Positions 31,601 through 39,900 of a DNA stretch of 64,000 nt are shown piece by piece. The stretch is from positions 36,936 to 100,935 of the forward strand of contig NZ_BACU01000416.1 in the NCBI RefSeq assembly GCF_000333275.1, written 5' to 3'. The notes beneath the pieces were generated by a model that saw nothing but the letters and a program-made list of their open reading frames with translations, had not been told where the DNA came from and made no database searches. The stretch is from Azospirillum sp. B4. GTDB lineage: Bacteria; Pseudomonadota; Alphaproteobacteria; Azospirillales; Azospirillaceae. The position numbers and the translations under genes were made by a program. How positions within the stretch are numbered: position 1 is the stretch's first letter; each line of letters begins with the position of its first letter.

Positions 31601-33917
31601 CGTCGGCCCGGAATGCGCGGCCGATCGCGTTCACTTCGATTGGGTCGCCCAGCCTGGTCCCCGTGCCGTGCGCCTCGACCAGGCCGATGCTGCTGGCGCT
31701 GATGCCGGCCCGGTCATAGACCTCACGCTCTAGGGCAGTCTGGGCCGGCCCGTTGGGCGCCGTGATGCCGCTGGTCGTGCCGTCCTGGTTGACGCCACTC
31801 GCCTTGATGACCGCGTAGATATGGTCGCCATCGGTCCGGGCCTGGGCCAGCCGCTTCAGGACCACGACGCCGACGCCTTCACCCGGCACGAACCCGTCGG
31901 CGCCGGCATCGAAGGTGCGGCACAGCCCCGTGGGGCTGGCCATGCCGCTGTCGGTCAGGAAGACATGCAGCCGGGGACTGGTCATGAGGACGGAGACGCC
32001 GCCGGCCAGGGCCATGCTGTTGTCACCGCCGATCAGCGAGCGCGCCGCCAGGTGGACCGCGACCAGCGATGAGGAGCAGGCCGTGTCGATGGGCAGGCAC
32101 GACCCCTTGAGGTCCAGGGCATAGGCTAGGCGTGCCGACAGGATGGCGTTGGAATCCCCCAGTGAGGCGCGCGTATCCGCCCGGTTGCCCCCCCAGCCGT
32201 CCGGTGCCACGCCGACGAACACGCCGCATTTTGTGCCGGCGAGTTCGCCGCGGCCATAGCCGGCATCCTCCAGCGCGTGCCACGCCGTTTCCAGGAACAA
32301 GCGTTGCTGCGGGCTCATCGCCCGCGCTTCGCCGTGGGTGATCCGGAACGGCTCGGGGTCGAATAGATCGTGGCCGTCCAGGAAGCCGCCCCAGCGGCTG
32401 ACGGTATGGCCATCCCCCCGCGTCGGGGAAAAGTGCGGCCGCCAGTCCCATCGCTCGGCCGGCACTTCTGTTATCGAACAAACGCCGTCAACCAGGTTTT
32501 GCCAGAATTCTTCACGATTTGCCGCGCCGGGAAAGCGGCAGGCGATGCCGATGACCGCCACATCCTCGGGGCTATCCGATAATTTTGGTTCCGGGGCCGC
32601 GGCGGGGCGGGACGGCTCCTGGACGGGCGGAAGCGGGACGGGCACCGCCATCGCGAGATGACGCTCCAGCCCGGCCAGGGTGGCGCAGTCGTAGATTTCG
32701 GACGGCGCCAGGGCGACGCCCAAAGCGTCGGCAAGGGCCGTGGCGAGCTGGCCGGCGACGATCGAATCCACCCCCAATTCGGCCAGCGGACGATCCGCCT
32801 CGATATCGGCAAGGTCGAGGCCAAGCACGCGCGCCACGATGGCGGCGACGCTGGAACCCGCCGGAATCGCAGGGGGCACGGACGGGCCCTGTGCCGGCAC
32901 CGGGGCATGTGCGGATCGTTCCTGCCCACACCATTCGCTGATAAGAAGGGTCTGGAAACTGTCGACCGATCCCTGCCAGCCGAAGCAGGCGGGGGGCGTG
33001 AAGCCGGCGGCATCGAGCGCCGCCGCCCAGCGCGTCTGGTCCAGCAACGGCGCGCCCGGCAGACGCGCGTCGGCGTCCTCGAACCGCCACCAGCCGTCCA
33101 GCAGGCCAAAGGTCAACGTGCCGAACAGGCTGGCGCGTGTCACCTCGTTCAAGACCAGTGCGCCGCCCGGTGCCAGCAATTGGCCAGTATGGCGCAGCGT
33201 TTCGTCGATGCGCCGGGTGGCATGCAGCACGTTGGTGGCGACGACGACATGGTAGGCGCCGGCCTCGAACCCTTGCGCGACCGGCGGCCGCTCGATGTCG
33301 AGCACGCGGAAGTCGGCGAAGGTATGCTCCGCCCCGAAGCGCGCGCGCCCATGGGTGACGAAGCCGGGCGACACGTCGGTATAGTCGTACCGCAGGTGGT
33401 GGGCGAAGGGGGCGAGGGCCTTCAACACCGTGCTACTGGTTCCGCCGGTTCCGGCGCCCAGTTCCAGGATGCGGACCTGGTCCACGCCGTCCGCGACCAG
33501 CGCTTCGGCCATGCGCGCGGTCGCCTCGGCTGACAGGCGGTTGAAATGGTCGGTCCAGGCGGTGCCATGATAGATCGGCGCCACCAGGTCGACGCTGCCG
33601 CGCGGGAAAATGACATCGGTGCCCGCCTTTTCGCCGGACAGCACGTCGCCCAGCGCGGTGACGCAGTGGTCCAGCAGTTCGGCGTGGGACTTGAGGGCCG
33701 GCGCCCGCTCCAGCAGCGCCGCGCGCCGCCGCCGGGCCTCGGCCGCCGGATCGACAATCCGTAATGCGGGGTCCAGGGCGGCGACAGCGCCGTTCAGCGT
33801 ATCCGCCAGCAGGCGGTGGCGCGGTAGTCGGGCCTGGATCGCACCGCGCGCCGATGCGGCGAATCCCGCCAGCAGCGCCTGCGCATAGTGATCCAGAAGA
33901 TGAAAGGGGTCGCTCAT
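19608..33917 (-). CDS. trans-AT polyketide synthase, cMT-ACP-[KS-DH-KR-ACP]-[KS-DH-KR-cMT-ACP]-[KS-KR-ACP]
   Basis: 4769 aa. The start has a good ribosome binding site (GGAGG at 33922-33926, 4-nt spacer). It begins mid-module: cMT about 40-320 (LELGAGTGGTSS, ~152) and ACP ~384 (GVDSI) complete the module whose KS ends the upstream protein. Then KS 456-880 (DTACSSSL, ~614); DH 1060-1330 (HRHRGRSIWP; LIDGAIQ); KR 1519-1700; ACP ~1807 (ALDSM); KS 1882-2310 (DSACSSSL, ~2044); DH 2460-2750 (HRVGGKALVP; LDAAMQ); KR 2909-3070; cMT around 3312 (EVGAGTGGTTG); ACP ~3542 (GLESL); KS 3622-4050 (DTACSSSL, ~3776); KR 4417-4590 (DYAAACA); ACP ~4717 (GLDSV). The last module has no DH, so it should leave a beta-hydroxyl, just before the Ox-KS0-oMT protein. 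No AT domain is present in any module. The stop overlaps the next ATG (ATGA). Confidence 0.95.
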   Translation of the reverse strand: MSDPFHLLDHYAQALLAGFAASARGAIQARLPRHRLLADTLNGAVAALDPALRIVDPAAEARRRRAALLERAPALKSHAELLDHCVTALGDVLSGEKAGTDVIFPRGSVDLVAPIYHGTAWTDHFNRLSAEATARMAEALVADGVDQVRILELGAGTGGTSSTVLKALAPFAHHLRYDYTDVSPGFVTHGRARFGAEHTFADFRVLDIERPPVAQGFEAGAYHVVVATNVLHATRRIDETLRHTGQLLAPGGALVLNEVTRASLFGTLTFGLLDGWWRFEDADARLPGAPLLDQTRWAAALDAAGFTPPACFGWQGSVDSFQTLLISEWCGQERSAHAPVPAQGPSVPPAIPAGSSVAAIVARVLGLDLADIEADRPLAELGVDSIVAGQLATALADALGVALAPSEIYDCATLAGLERHLAMAVPVPLPPVQEPSRPAAAPEPKLSDSPEDVAVIGIACRFPGAANREEFWQNLVDGVCSITEVPAERWDWRPHFSPTRGDGHTVSRWGGFLDGHDLFDPEPFRITHGEARAMSPQQRLFLETAWHALEDAGYGRGELAGTKCGVFVGVAPDGWGGNRADTRASLGDSNAILSARLAYALDLKGSCLPIDTACSSSLVAVHLAARSLIGGDNSMALAGGVSVLMTSPRLHVFLTDSGMASPTGLCRTFDAGADGFVPGEGVGVVVLKRLAQARTDGDHIYAVIKASGVNQDGTTSGITAPNGPAQTALEREVYDRAGISASSIGLVEAHGTGTRLGDPIEVNAIGRAFRADAAPTGACLIGSVKSNIGHTLAAAGIAGFIKAALAVERGVVPPSLHYVAANPEIDFTASPFRVATASEPWEGRDGLPRRAAISSFGFSGTNAHVVLEAPTHARRATPRPGERLITVSAKTAEALDRRLVELARFAAETTVPLAWLAWTATVGRTHFEHRAAIRADSSRHLSERASGLAHGRDCAEARRAIVTSRPEATAPRIVPTTPAAAAAAYLTGQPVDLAALFDPADRVRVPMPGYPFDRLRFTAPATGETSTTPSPLGTPSPHRLIGAGEKGLNGSRFPLTGATTWPALADHRHRGRSIWPAAAIVEAMWAAGRHAGTARFELGDVTFQTPLTVGAPAWLTLEPAPEGGQVLRLNGAGDRPHASARLLAAVPPSERRIDVAALGFDDGIGMDAGAAYTALAAVGFDYGPAFRSLTGVRVQGGRVLADLMCADTAGFDWPPGLIDGAIQSAVGMARDAGIAGAMSVVPQGISRVRLHGSLAQARQALVERRPSAPGRVCLDISLLDPMGRVLAELSGLEAALQDRQWDTRDAVITYEPYWRVEGDVASAPPALNGSNDYAVVLPEGGIPGGGAEIVDAARQILKPAADAAGWQARFAALAATGMVPSQLADLRPLPAPPAAIDDAAAATAAVQSVIALIAGWQLALPGRPLRLIRVYPHDGRIVPAEAALESLAHTLEQEAPGVSLSLLGLDPATPPTPALVGEFARPGTRHIMVQRGQRLAHAWRPVTEPPAHPLRSLGKRPVIIVTGARSGLGRVAARHLAQTRQARLVLVSRRAPPASEASATLAQDIARLGGEAVEVVADIATPEGARHAVEAATTAFGRVDAVIHAAGVTRDGLLRGRAPDDVAAVLAPKVTGTTALLRALAGQPVRAFVCYGSLAAVFGNPGQGDYGAANGFMAALAERDGLPLVTIDWPFWREGGLRAREGDDARLRATTGTRWLETAEGLAILDRALAAERPRFAVAAGDPARIARLFMDGGDQNPEAPTAGTIPAAAAAAEDGLPILCALVTEVAGTPPARLHAGRDIEDLALDSMHITQLNDRLEQTFGPISKTLFYECRTLGELAARLPAKAATLPAAPPAMPAGAPVAATERRRPDVAEPIAIIGFAGRFPGADDLDAYWANLMAGRDCVTDVPADRWDHALVFDPVPGRPGKAYARRGGFLSQVDGFDPLFFGIAPAEAERMDPQERLVLETAWEAMEDAGLTRATLAQSPDRLGAVYVGVMYGDYQILGAEQHALGNPVSASSPYWSIPNRLSYALDLHGPSLAVDSACSSSLTALHFACRSLWSGEAEVALAGGVNLSLHPLKYVGLSQGRFASTDGRCRSFGTGGDGYVPGEGVAIAILKPLAAALAHGDRVHGVIRGSAINHGGRTNGYTVPSPAAQASAIRTSLASAGLSAGDLDYIEAHGTGTALGDPIEIEGLRTVLAGADTAESCPIGTVKSSIGHLEAAAGMAGLAKLLLQFRHGMLAPTVLHGEVNPAIDLTAARLRLVTAAEAWRPRRPGSALIAGISSFGAGGANAHLIVEAPPPAAAPTQSDGPFAFVISARTQDQLRAYVDRLNAYFSQTQASAADIARTLQVGREAMPVRLGLVAHSLAEARERLRQWRSDGTGGVHFHVPADEDGPAGTVTLNGSLEALVAAWVRGATVSWPSLGLPGRRVFVPPRPFMRRRHWPVTISASPSSPRSVEVTLDPAAAVIGQHRVGGKALVPAALLLGLAQDAAGGATALRDVILHRPAEAADAPLTIRLRRDGANLRLEAGNGVILLTASQAASMPVTPIGAPAGGRTLTASDAYRRFDALGIDYGPAFRRLGDMTVADAVVEAAIMPAPAPQPNPDHEAATALDAAMQAAIALVPQLSGAAGIPYRIDQVTWHDAGVLARTRVRATAPDRFDIDGLADTGALLVSLRGLQVRRPLVTPSAHPALLAAAWSEVPPDSGTGLRPGRLLVVRGPGTDGLAQALAGAVQFDIGARDEEGLSRALQTAPIPFDSVAVLCAPAPGQDGYGAAAAGAEQLALGFLDLARALTRCPADRRPNRLVVITTGLHQVADGDLIDPVAAAIPAMARTLAVELPALALVLVDLDATDLSHDAVARALAEPASTPPRDVAWRTGRRFERQLARVEPAPTGTDLPPEPVCVITGGGGGLGRALAAHIAARPGARVVLCGRRPALDGPLPAGVSYIATDIRDAAAVARLFHDVRARHGRVDAVFHLPLVLADRRLNRMSDDDFLAAFTPKAAGTANVLAAARQCGARMVVFSSANVFAGADGQSNYVAGTAVQDALALSAGPGVQVVSWGLWGEIGAVADAATQARLAEAGIQPIQPAEGFQELDRLLRSSTRHAAVVKAAPEALQRLGLRDAAPHPDLRAATAGFDRLEAYGRARLLTCLTTLAGADRRTHTPAGLARRIGVAARHGRLFDALLAMLDRHGLAKTSEGVIRLPTPGVEPAATLAAAASALDAAMVALPWLSRPRALLDAALDRYGALLTGGVDPLDVLFPGGSGALVEGAYRGNPLSDGYNAAAAAAVAAHRAKRGPGWRAIEVGAGTGGTTGAVLAALDQGAAPESYLYTDLSRRFLDHGSASFGPGRSWFATALYDIERPVEANGLRPGDFDTVIAANVLHTATDLPGVLTELRRLLKPGGLLVVVELIAAQDYGTLVFGLTDGWWKAADTSRIAHSPVVDAAGWERRLIDAGFDGIERRDLAASGGRGQAVFLATVPARPDTGAADGPIVGDGPRQALLAHLRGVFAEVLRLDPAELRAADPFERYGLESLSATAIRNQLDARFGALSQTLLFEFNTLGSLADHLLATRGPAVQAALGIAPEPAPPTAALASPAGARVDLAAAGKDQPIAIVGMAGRFPGADTLDAFWQLLEEGRSAIDEVPAGRWAQDGRSYTSWGGFLRDIDQFDPLFFGIAPTDAAAIDPQERLFLQVAWHAMEQAGYTPARLNAGGPVGVYVGVMNAGYQWLAARIDGTAAAPATSAYWSIANRLSFVGDFSGPSLAVDTACSSSLTALHLAAQAIRAGDCAAAIVGGVNLIVHPRQMANLCEARMLSAGPENRAFGAGADGFVDGEGVAALLLKPLEAAIADGDRIEAVIRATAINAGGKTAGFSVPNPSAQAKVIADALRGAGITPDSVGFVEAHGTGTALGDPIEVVGIAEGYGGAGRATPLVLGALKANIGHLESAAGIAGVVKTVLQLRHARIAPMRHADDPNPLIDFAAAGCVIPAAAMPWPAPAGPDGSPRPRRAGVSSFGAGGANAHVVLEEAPAQGKRITPAPTVDLLTLSAADEPALRRLAASLKPAVAMADARELAAILHTLRIGRRSFALRTAAVVTDPAMVGPLLDAIAAGQTPAGLLRGTGTGTSARRIEETAEGRRLVDAMLTAGDAGGLAELWVDGVTIDWTRLPWAAGRPVVALPGYPFARERYWLDGTPAADMDVPPAPAATIRLIHGAWSAAPLPRTTTGAERPRVLVGSVLLRSAFDRQRGTLLAHRTPGNGFDPADASAWAALVEQVDQKPADLLIAPDALPVEPAAACQVVFLALQAAARRPGRIGRLVVAADGAAATLSGLAALARSAMEEGLKARVLWVAPGSTPDALAALLAEEADAVDDETMIDRRRARGRWSPRWLDTPAQPRALFRRGGRYLIAGGLGAVGRALAAHLVQVQGATVGILGRTAPNDTTLRRLKAIGPAGSVHYAAADLTDPAALSPALSTLKQAMGGIDGVLDLARLVDNAPIARKETAAFTRVLAVKVAGTVALDAALAAERLDFFIVFSSLAAWYGLAGGADYAAACAIQEGLMTERVARVARGERHGQSLAVAWPQWRYDDELDAAHKRRLATSGFDLIDIAAGIGVLERAAASGEIAVAAVSGTAAALAPLAEEPPDDLDTLSDSALAAYVEALRTALGNEEAGSPSSPTLDLVRSAFAERLRIDPARFGDSVSFADLGLDSVKALHVAERLSRDLGIDVEPALFLDHPTADRLAAVLDQRRATLVMEAAE

Positions 33918-33921
33918 GGCG

Positions 33922-33926
33922 CCTCC
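33922..33926 (-). promoter_or_regulatory. Ribosome binding site of the 4769-aa PKS gene
   Basis: The minus strand reads GGAGG followed by CGCC and the ATG at 33917. It lies in the 16-nt gap after the upstream PKS stop (33934-33936), the only junction of the left operon where the genes do not overlap. Confidence 0.6.
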
Positions 33927-33933
33927 GTTCCGG

Positions 33934-36900
33934 TCAGCCGCAGGGTTTCGAGATCACGATAATCCGCCCGACCATGCTCGGCCGTGTCTGGGGCGGCTGC
34001 GTCTGGGGCGGGCGTACCTGGGGGGACTTGGCTTCCGGAACCTTGGCAGGCACCGGGGCGGCGGCCGCGGTGACCGGCTGCTGTGGCCAGCAGCGGCGGC
34101 GGTCGAAGCGGTAGGTTGGCAGGTGGATGCGCCGCCCGGCGCTCTGCGGCGTGGCTCCATCCTGCGCCGTCAACGCCGCTTGACGCGCCGCCGGGTCGGC
34201 GAGCCATTGCCGAAGCTGGTCCGTGCTCCGCGCCAGGAACAGCGCACGGCAGCGCATGGGCCGGCGCCCGGTGGCGAGGGTCGTCGCGATGTCCGCCAGC
34301 GATGCGGTTCGGCCGTCACCGTCGAGCCACGCGGCCAGCGCATCCATGGATGCGGCCAGGGCCCCCTGGCTTGCCGCTGACAGCAGGATGGCGTGAGGCT
34401 GCCCCGGGTGGACGTCTGCCGTGTGGCGGACCTGCTCCACGGCCGGCGCCTCCTCGATGACCAGGTGGGCGTTGGTGCCGCCGAAGCCGAACGCGCTGAT
34501 CGCGGCCCGCCGCGGGCGGGTACCGGCCGGCCACGGCGCCAGGGCGGTGACCGGGCGGAACGCGCCCCCCTTGAAATCGAGCAGGGGATTGGGCGCCTGA
34601 AGATGGAGCGTCGGTGCCAGCGTGCGCCGTTCCAGGGACAGCATGACCTTGGCGAGGCCGGCCGCGCCTGCGGCGGCCAGGGTATGGCCGATGTTGCTCT
34701 TGACCGATCCGATCCGCCAATCGCCGGCGGGGGGCGTCGCATCGGCGTAGGCGGCCGCCAAGGCCTCCATCTCGATCGGGTCACCCAGCCGGGTTCCGGT
34801 GCCGTGCAGTTCCACCATGTCGATTTGGCCGGGATCGATGCCAAAGCGGGCATAGGTTTCCCGGATGAGGCGGGTCTGGGCGGCGCCGTTCGGCGCGGTG
34901 ATGCCATTGCTGGCGCCATCCTGGTTGACGCCGGACGCGACGATCACGGCGCGGATCGGATCGCCGTCGGCCAGCGCGTCCGCCAACCGCTTCAGCACGA
35001 ACGCCCCGGCACCTTCGCCCGGCACGAAGCCGTCGGCGCCGGCATCCAGGGCGCGGCATCGTCCGATGGGCGACAGCATGCCGGCGCTGGCACCGGCCAG
35101 ATAGAAGCCCGGGGTGGTCATGACGGCGACGCCGCCGGCCAACGCCATGTCGCAGGCCCGGCTGCGCAGGCTTTCACAGGCCTGGTGGATCGCGACCAGG
35201 GCGGAAGAACAGGCGGTGTCGATCGACAGGGTCGGCCCGGCAAGGTCGAAGTGGAATGCCACCCGGGCCGCCGTCATTCCGGCGGCGTTGCCCATGAAGC
35301 CGTGGGCGTCGACCGGCAGGCCGCCGGCCTTCAGCACCTCGGCATAATCCCCGGTGACGGTGCCGACGAAGACGCCGGTGCGGGAACCGGCGAGATCCCG
35401 GCCGGCGCGGGCCGCATTCTCCAGTGCGCGCCAGGCTTCCTCCAGGAACAGCCGCTGCTGCGGGTCCATGGCGGTCGCTTCGGTGGGGGACAGATTGAAG
35501 AACAGCGGATCGAACTGGTCGATGTCGTCGAGGAAGCCACCGGCCGGGCAATTGGTTCGACCATGGGTCCCGGGGCGCGCGTCCAGCAGCGCGGCATGGT
35601 CCCAGCGGCTTGGCGGCACCGGTCCGATGCTGTCCCGTCCAGCGGCGAGATTGGTCCAGAAGGCGTCGAGATCGGTGGCGCCCGGGAACCGGCCCGAGGC
35701 GCCGATGATGGCGATCGGCTCCGGCACGTCGGAGGAAGCGGGGGCCCCAGCGGGAGTCCCAGCGGGAACAACGGTGGGAGCAGGCTCCGGCACGGGCGCC
35801 GGCGTACCAAGCTCGACCATATGTTCCGCCGCGATATGGCGGGCGAGGGCCTCCGCGGTGGGCTGGGAGAACAGGATCGTCGGTTTCAGCTGGATGCCGA
35901 GCCGACGATTGAGTGCCGCGATGATGTCGACGCTAAGGATGGAATCCGCGCCATAATCACTGAAGGCGCGGTCCGGCCGAATTCCGGACGCCGGCAGTTC
36001 CAGCGCCTCGCCAACCGCGGCGATGACAGCCGCCAGGACGGCGCTGGTGTCCGCCGCGGGCTGCGCTGTGGGGTCCGCCGTGGCGGTCCTGGCGGCCTCG
36101 CGACGGCGGACCAGGGGGTTGCGGCTTGGAGCCGCCGCAGCCGCTGGCATCGCCGGCGCGGCGCCGGCCGGACGTCGCGCCACGATGACACCGTGCACCT
36201 TGCCGCCGTCAATCCGGATGTCCTCGAACCCGGCGGCGGCCAGGGCCGTCCGCCAGCCCGCCTCATCCAGCAGCGGGGAATGCGGCAAGCGCCGGTCGAC
36301 GGCTGTCCACCAGCCGTCGAGCAAGCCGAAAGTGGCGGTGACATAGTCATGCGGCCGCATCATTTCATAGAGCACGATGCGGCCGCCCGGCTTCAGCAGG
36401 CCGCGTGCCGTCGCCAGGCTGTCAGCGATCGACGGCGTGGCATGAATCGCGTTCGCCGCCGTTACGACATCGAAACAAGCGGCGTCGAAACCCTGTGAAA
36501 CCCCATCACGGCCAATATCCAGCAGGCCCGTGGCGAACCAGGCGCGCCCGGAGGCGAAGCGGTGTTCCGCCTCCCTGCTGAAGCGCATCGACAGATCCGT
36601 GAAGCGATATTCGGAAACCCCGCCCAACTGGTCGAGCAGCGGCAGCGCGACGGAGGTCAGGCCGCCCGTGCCGCCGCCGAATTCCAGGACGCGCGTGGCG
36701 GGACCGGCCGTGGATGCGATCGCTTGCGCCGCCCGGGCGGTGAAATAATCGACCATGGGGTTGCCGGCGTACATCGGGGCGACCCGGTCCAGGCTACCGC
36801 CTGGGAACAGCACGTCCGTCGCCTGCCGACGATCGGTGATGACCTCGCGATAGGCGGCGACCGCCTCGTCCAGCAGTCGCAGATGTGCCTGGTAGGGGCC

Positions 36901-39900
36901 GGTGGCCAATGCCACGCGATCGGCGGCATCCTGGGCGGCGGCGTCGCTGTCGGTCCGGGCGGCGGCGACCAGGCCGGCCGGCCCCGCCACCAGGACGCCG
37001 TCGCGCACCAGCATGTCCACCATCGCATCGACCAGCTTGGCATGGCGCGGCGCCGGGCCCAGCCGCTCCTCGACATCCGACAGGCGGAACCGGCTGCCAG
37101 GCGGTCCGATCAACCCGGCCTCGACCCACCAGCGGGCCACGGCGTGGCGGGCGACGCGGTCAAGCCGATCGTAGTCCCGCTCGGCCGTGGCGAGGGTATC
37201 GTCCGTTTGGAGGGCCGGGGCCGTGACCGCGGCGGCCAGGGGGGACGCCATCGGGTCGGGGGTGCCAATGACACCCAGGGCGGTCAACGCGGCCGCATCG
37301 GCCTTGAGGACCAGCACCTGCACGGCGTCACCCGCCAGCGCCCGGTCGATGGCGTCCAGCCCTTCTTCGACCGTCAATGGCCACACGCCGGCCTTGCCCA
37401 GTCGCCGCTGATATTCCGGCGACGCCACCCGGCCGACATCGCCCCAAAGGCCCCAATTGATGATGCGCACCGGTCGGCCCTGGGCCGCCAGCTTGAGGCC
37501 CAAGCCATCCTTGGCGAGACAGCCGGCGACATAGTTGGCCTGGCCCGGCATGGCGGCAAAGGAATTGGCCGATGAGAACAGCAAAAGGAAATCCAGCGGA
37601 TCCCCTGCGGTCGCGGCGGCCAGCGCGGCGCAGCCGGCCGCCTTGATGCGGTAGGCCGCGTCGAACCGGGCCGTGTCCATATGTTCAAGCGCCCGGTCCT
37701 GCATCACGATCGCGGAGTGGATCGCGCCGTGGACAGGGCCGAATTGCGCGCGGGCCGTCTCCAGCGCCGCCATCATGGCCGTGGCGTCGGCCCCATCAGC
37801 CGCCAGATATAGGGCCTGTCCGCCGCGCCTGGCGATTTCCGCGACGAGGGCGCGCCGCGCCTCATCTTCGGCGGAGCGGCCGATCAGGGTCAGCCGCGCC
37901 CCGTAGCGGCTGGCAAGGGCCAGGGCCAGCTCGGCGCCGATGCCGCCGGCCCCGCCCAGGATGACGTAGTGGCCGGCGGGGCGCCACGGCGCCGGCTTCC
38001 GGGCTGCGGGCCGCGCCTCCAGCCGGGCGACGAAACGCTGGCCATCGCGATAGGCGATTTCCCGTCCCGCAGGGTCGCCGGAATCTGCCACCGCCCGGGG
38101 CAGTTCCTCGATCGCGCCGATATCGACGCAGGCGACCTGCCACCGGCTGCATTCCTTGGCCGCGACCCGCCCCAGGCCCAGCACCGCGGTCGCGAAAGCG
38201 GGCGGGTCGTCCTGGGGCAGGATGCGCTGGGCCCGTTCCGTCACCAGCGTGAGACGGAGTGGGTCGAGCAGCGCCTGGCGCTTCAGGGCGCGCAGGAAGG
38301 TGAGCAGGTGATGAAGCTCCGGCTGATCAGCGGACTCGCCCTGGGGACCGAGCAGGATGACGACGCTCCCCGCCGCCGTCGCGGCCCCGGCGAGCGTCTC
38401 CGCCTCGTCATCCGTTGCCGGCAGCACGGCAAACCGCCCGGGCGTGCCACCGGTCAAGGCCCGCACGGCCGCCAGGTTCGCCAAGGGCGCCGAAGCGCCG
38501 ATCACCAGCAGGCCGTGGCGGGGCCCCTGCGTCGATGCCATCGGTTCGGCACGCCAGACTGGAACGTAGAAGGCGCTGCCTATGCCCGTATCCTTGGCGG
38601 TTTCTGGGACGGCGTCCGGACGGGCTGCCGGCATGGGCCGGCGCCCGTCCGTGGCGATGGGCCGGGCGACCAATCCTGTAAGCCGCACCACCGCCGTGCC
38701 ATCCGCGCCGACGATCCAGGAATCGAACCGCGCCGTGCTGTCCCCTGTGTCGGACGGGGCGGGGAAGGCGCGAATGGCGCGCGCCTGGTCCGCCGGCCCC
38801 AAAAGATCAATGCCGGCGCAGGCATAGGGTACCAGTGTCTGGCGGGCCGTTCCGTCGACCAGGGCCGCCGCCGTTTGCAGCGCGGCGTCGAGCAAGGGGG
38901 GCGGGAAGGGCCAGCCGGCAAAGCCGGAGGGCGGCGGCGCCAACTCGGCCGTGGCGCCGGTGGCCGATGCGGAAAGGCCGGCTAGGGCCCGGTAAGGCCC
39001 TTCGTAGCCCAGACCGCCCTGGGCCAGCCGGCGATAAATGGCGTCGGCTCCCTCCCTGTCCGCAACGGGCGGAGCCGGCGGCGGGCTGTGCGAGGCGGAG
39101 GTGCGGACAAGACGCCCGCGGCAGCAAAGTCCGGCCGGGCCCGTGATGCTGAAATTAAGGCCGTCCGTGGTTTCAGTCAGCGACAGCTCGGCCTCGATCG
39201 GGGCATCTTTCGCCATCAGCGGCCGCAGCCAATAAATGTTGCGCGCGGAATGGTGATCCGGATAGCCGGCCGCCTCCGCTGCGGCCATCGCCCACAGCAC
39301 ATAGGCGACGCCGGGCAAGGTCGGCTGGCCTTGAACCCGATGACCGGCGATCAGCGGATCATCCGGCATCACCCGCAAGCGTCGACGCAGGGGGCCGCCG
39401 ATTTCCTCACCGGGCAGAGTATGGACGGGCGGGTGGTTGGCGGCGGCCGGGGCCGTATCGATCCAGTAGGATTCCCCGGCGAATGGATAGGTCGGCAGGC
39501 TCACGCGGCGACGGCCGGGCCCCAGCAACCGGCGCCAGTCGACGGTGCCGCGATTGCACCAAAGGCGTGCCATGGCTTCGGTATCCGTTTCGGCGCTATC
39601 CGTTTCGGCGCTTGGTCCGGGCGCCGTTGTGCCGATGGTGGCGCCGGTGATGATCCCGCCACTCCCCCGGCCTTGTGCCAGCAGGCGCAGACGGGCCAGC
39701 AGTTCGGTCCGGTCGCTGGCCAGAACCACGGCGCGGCGTTCCAGCGCCACGCGACCGGTACCGAGCGTCCAGGCGATATCGTCCAGCAGGCCAGGCTGGT
39801 CCGTTGTCGACTCCACATGTGCCGCCAGGCGGGCGGCCACGGCGGCAAGCTGATCGTCGGTGCGGGCCGACAGCGGAAAGGCCAGCGGCCGCATCGCCGC

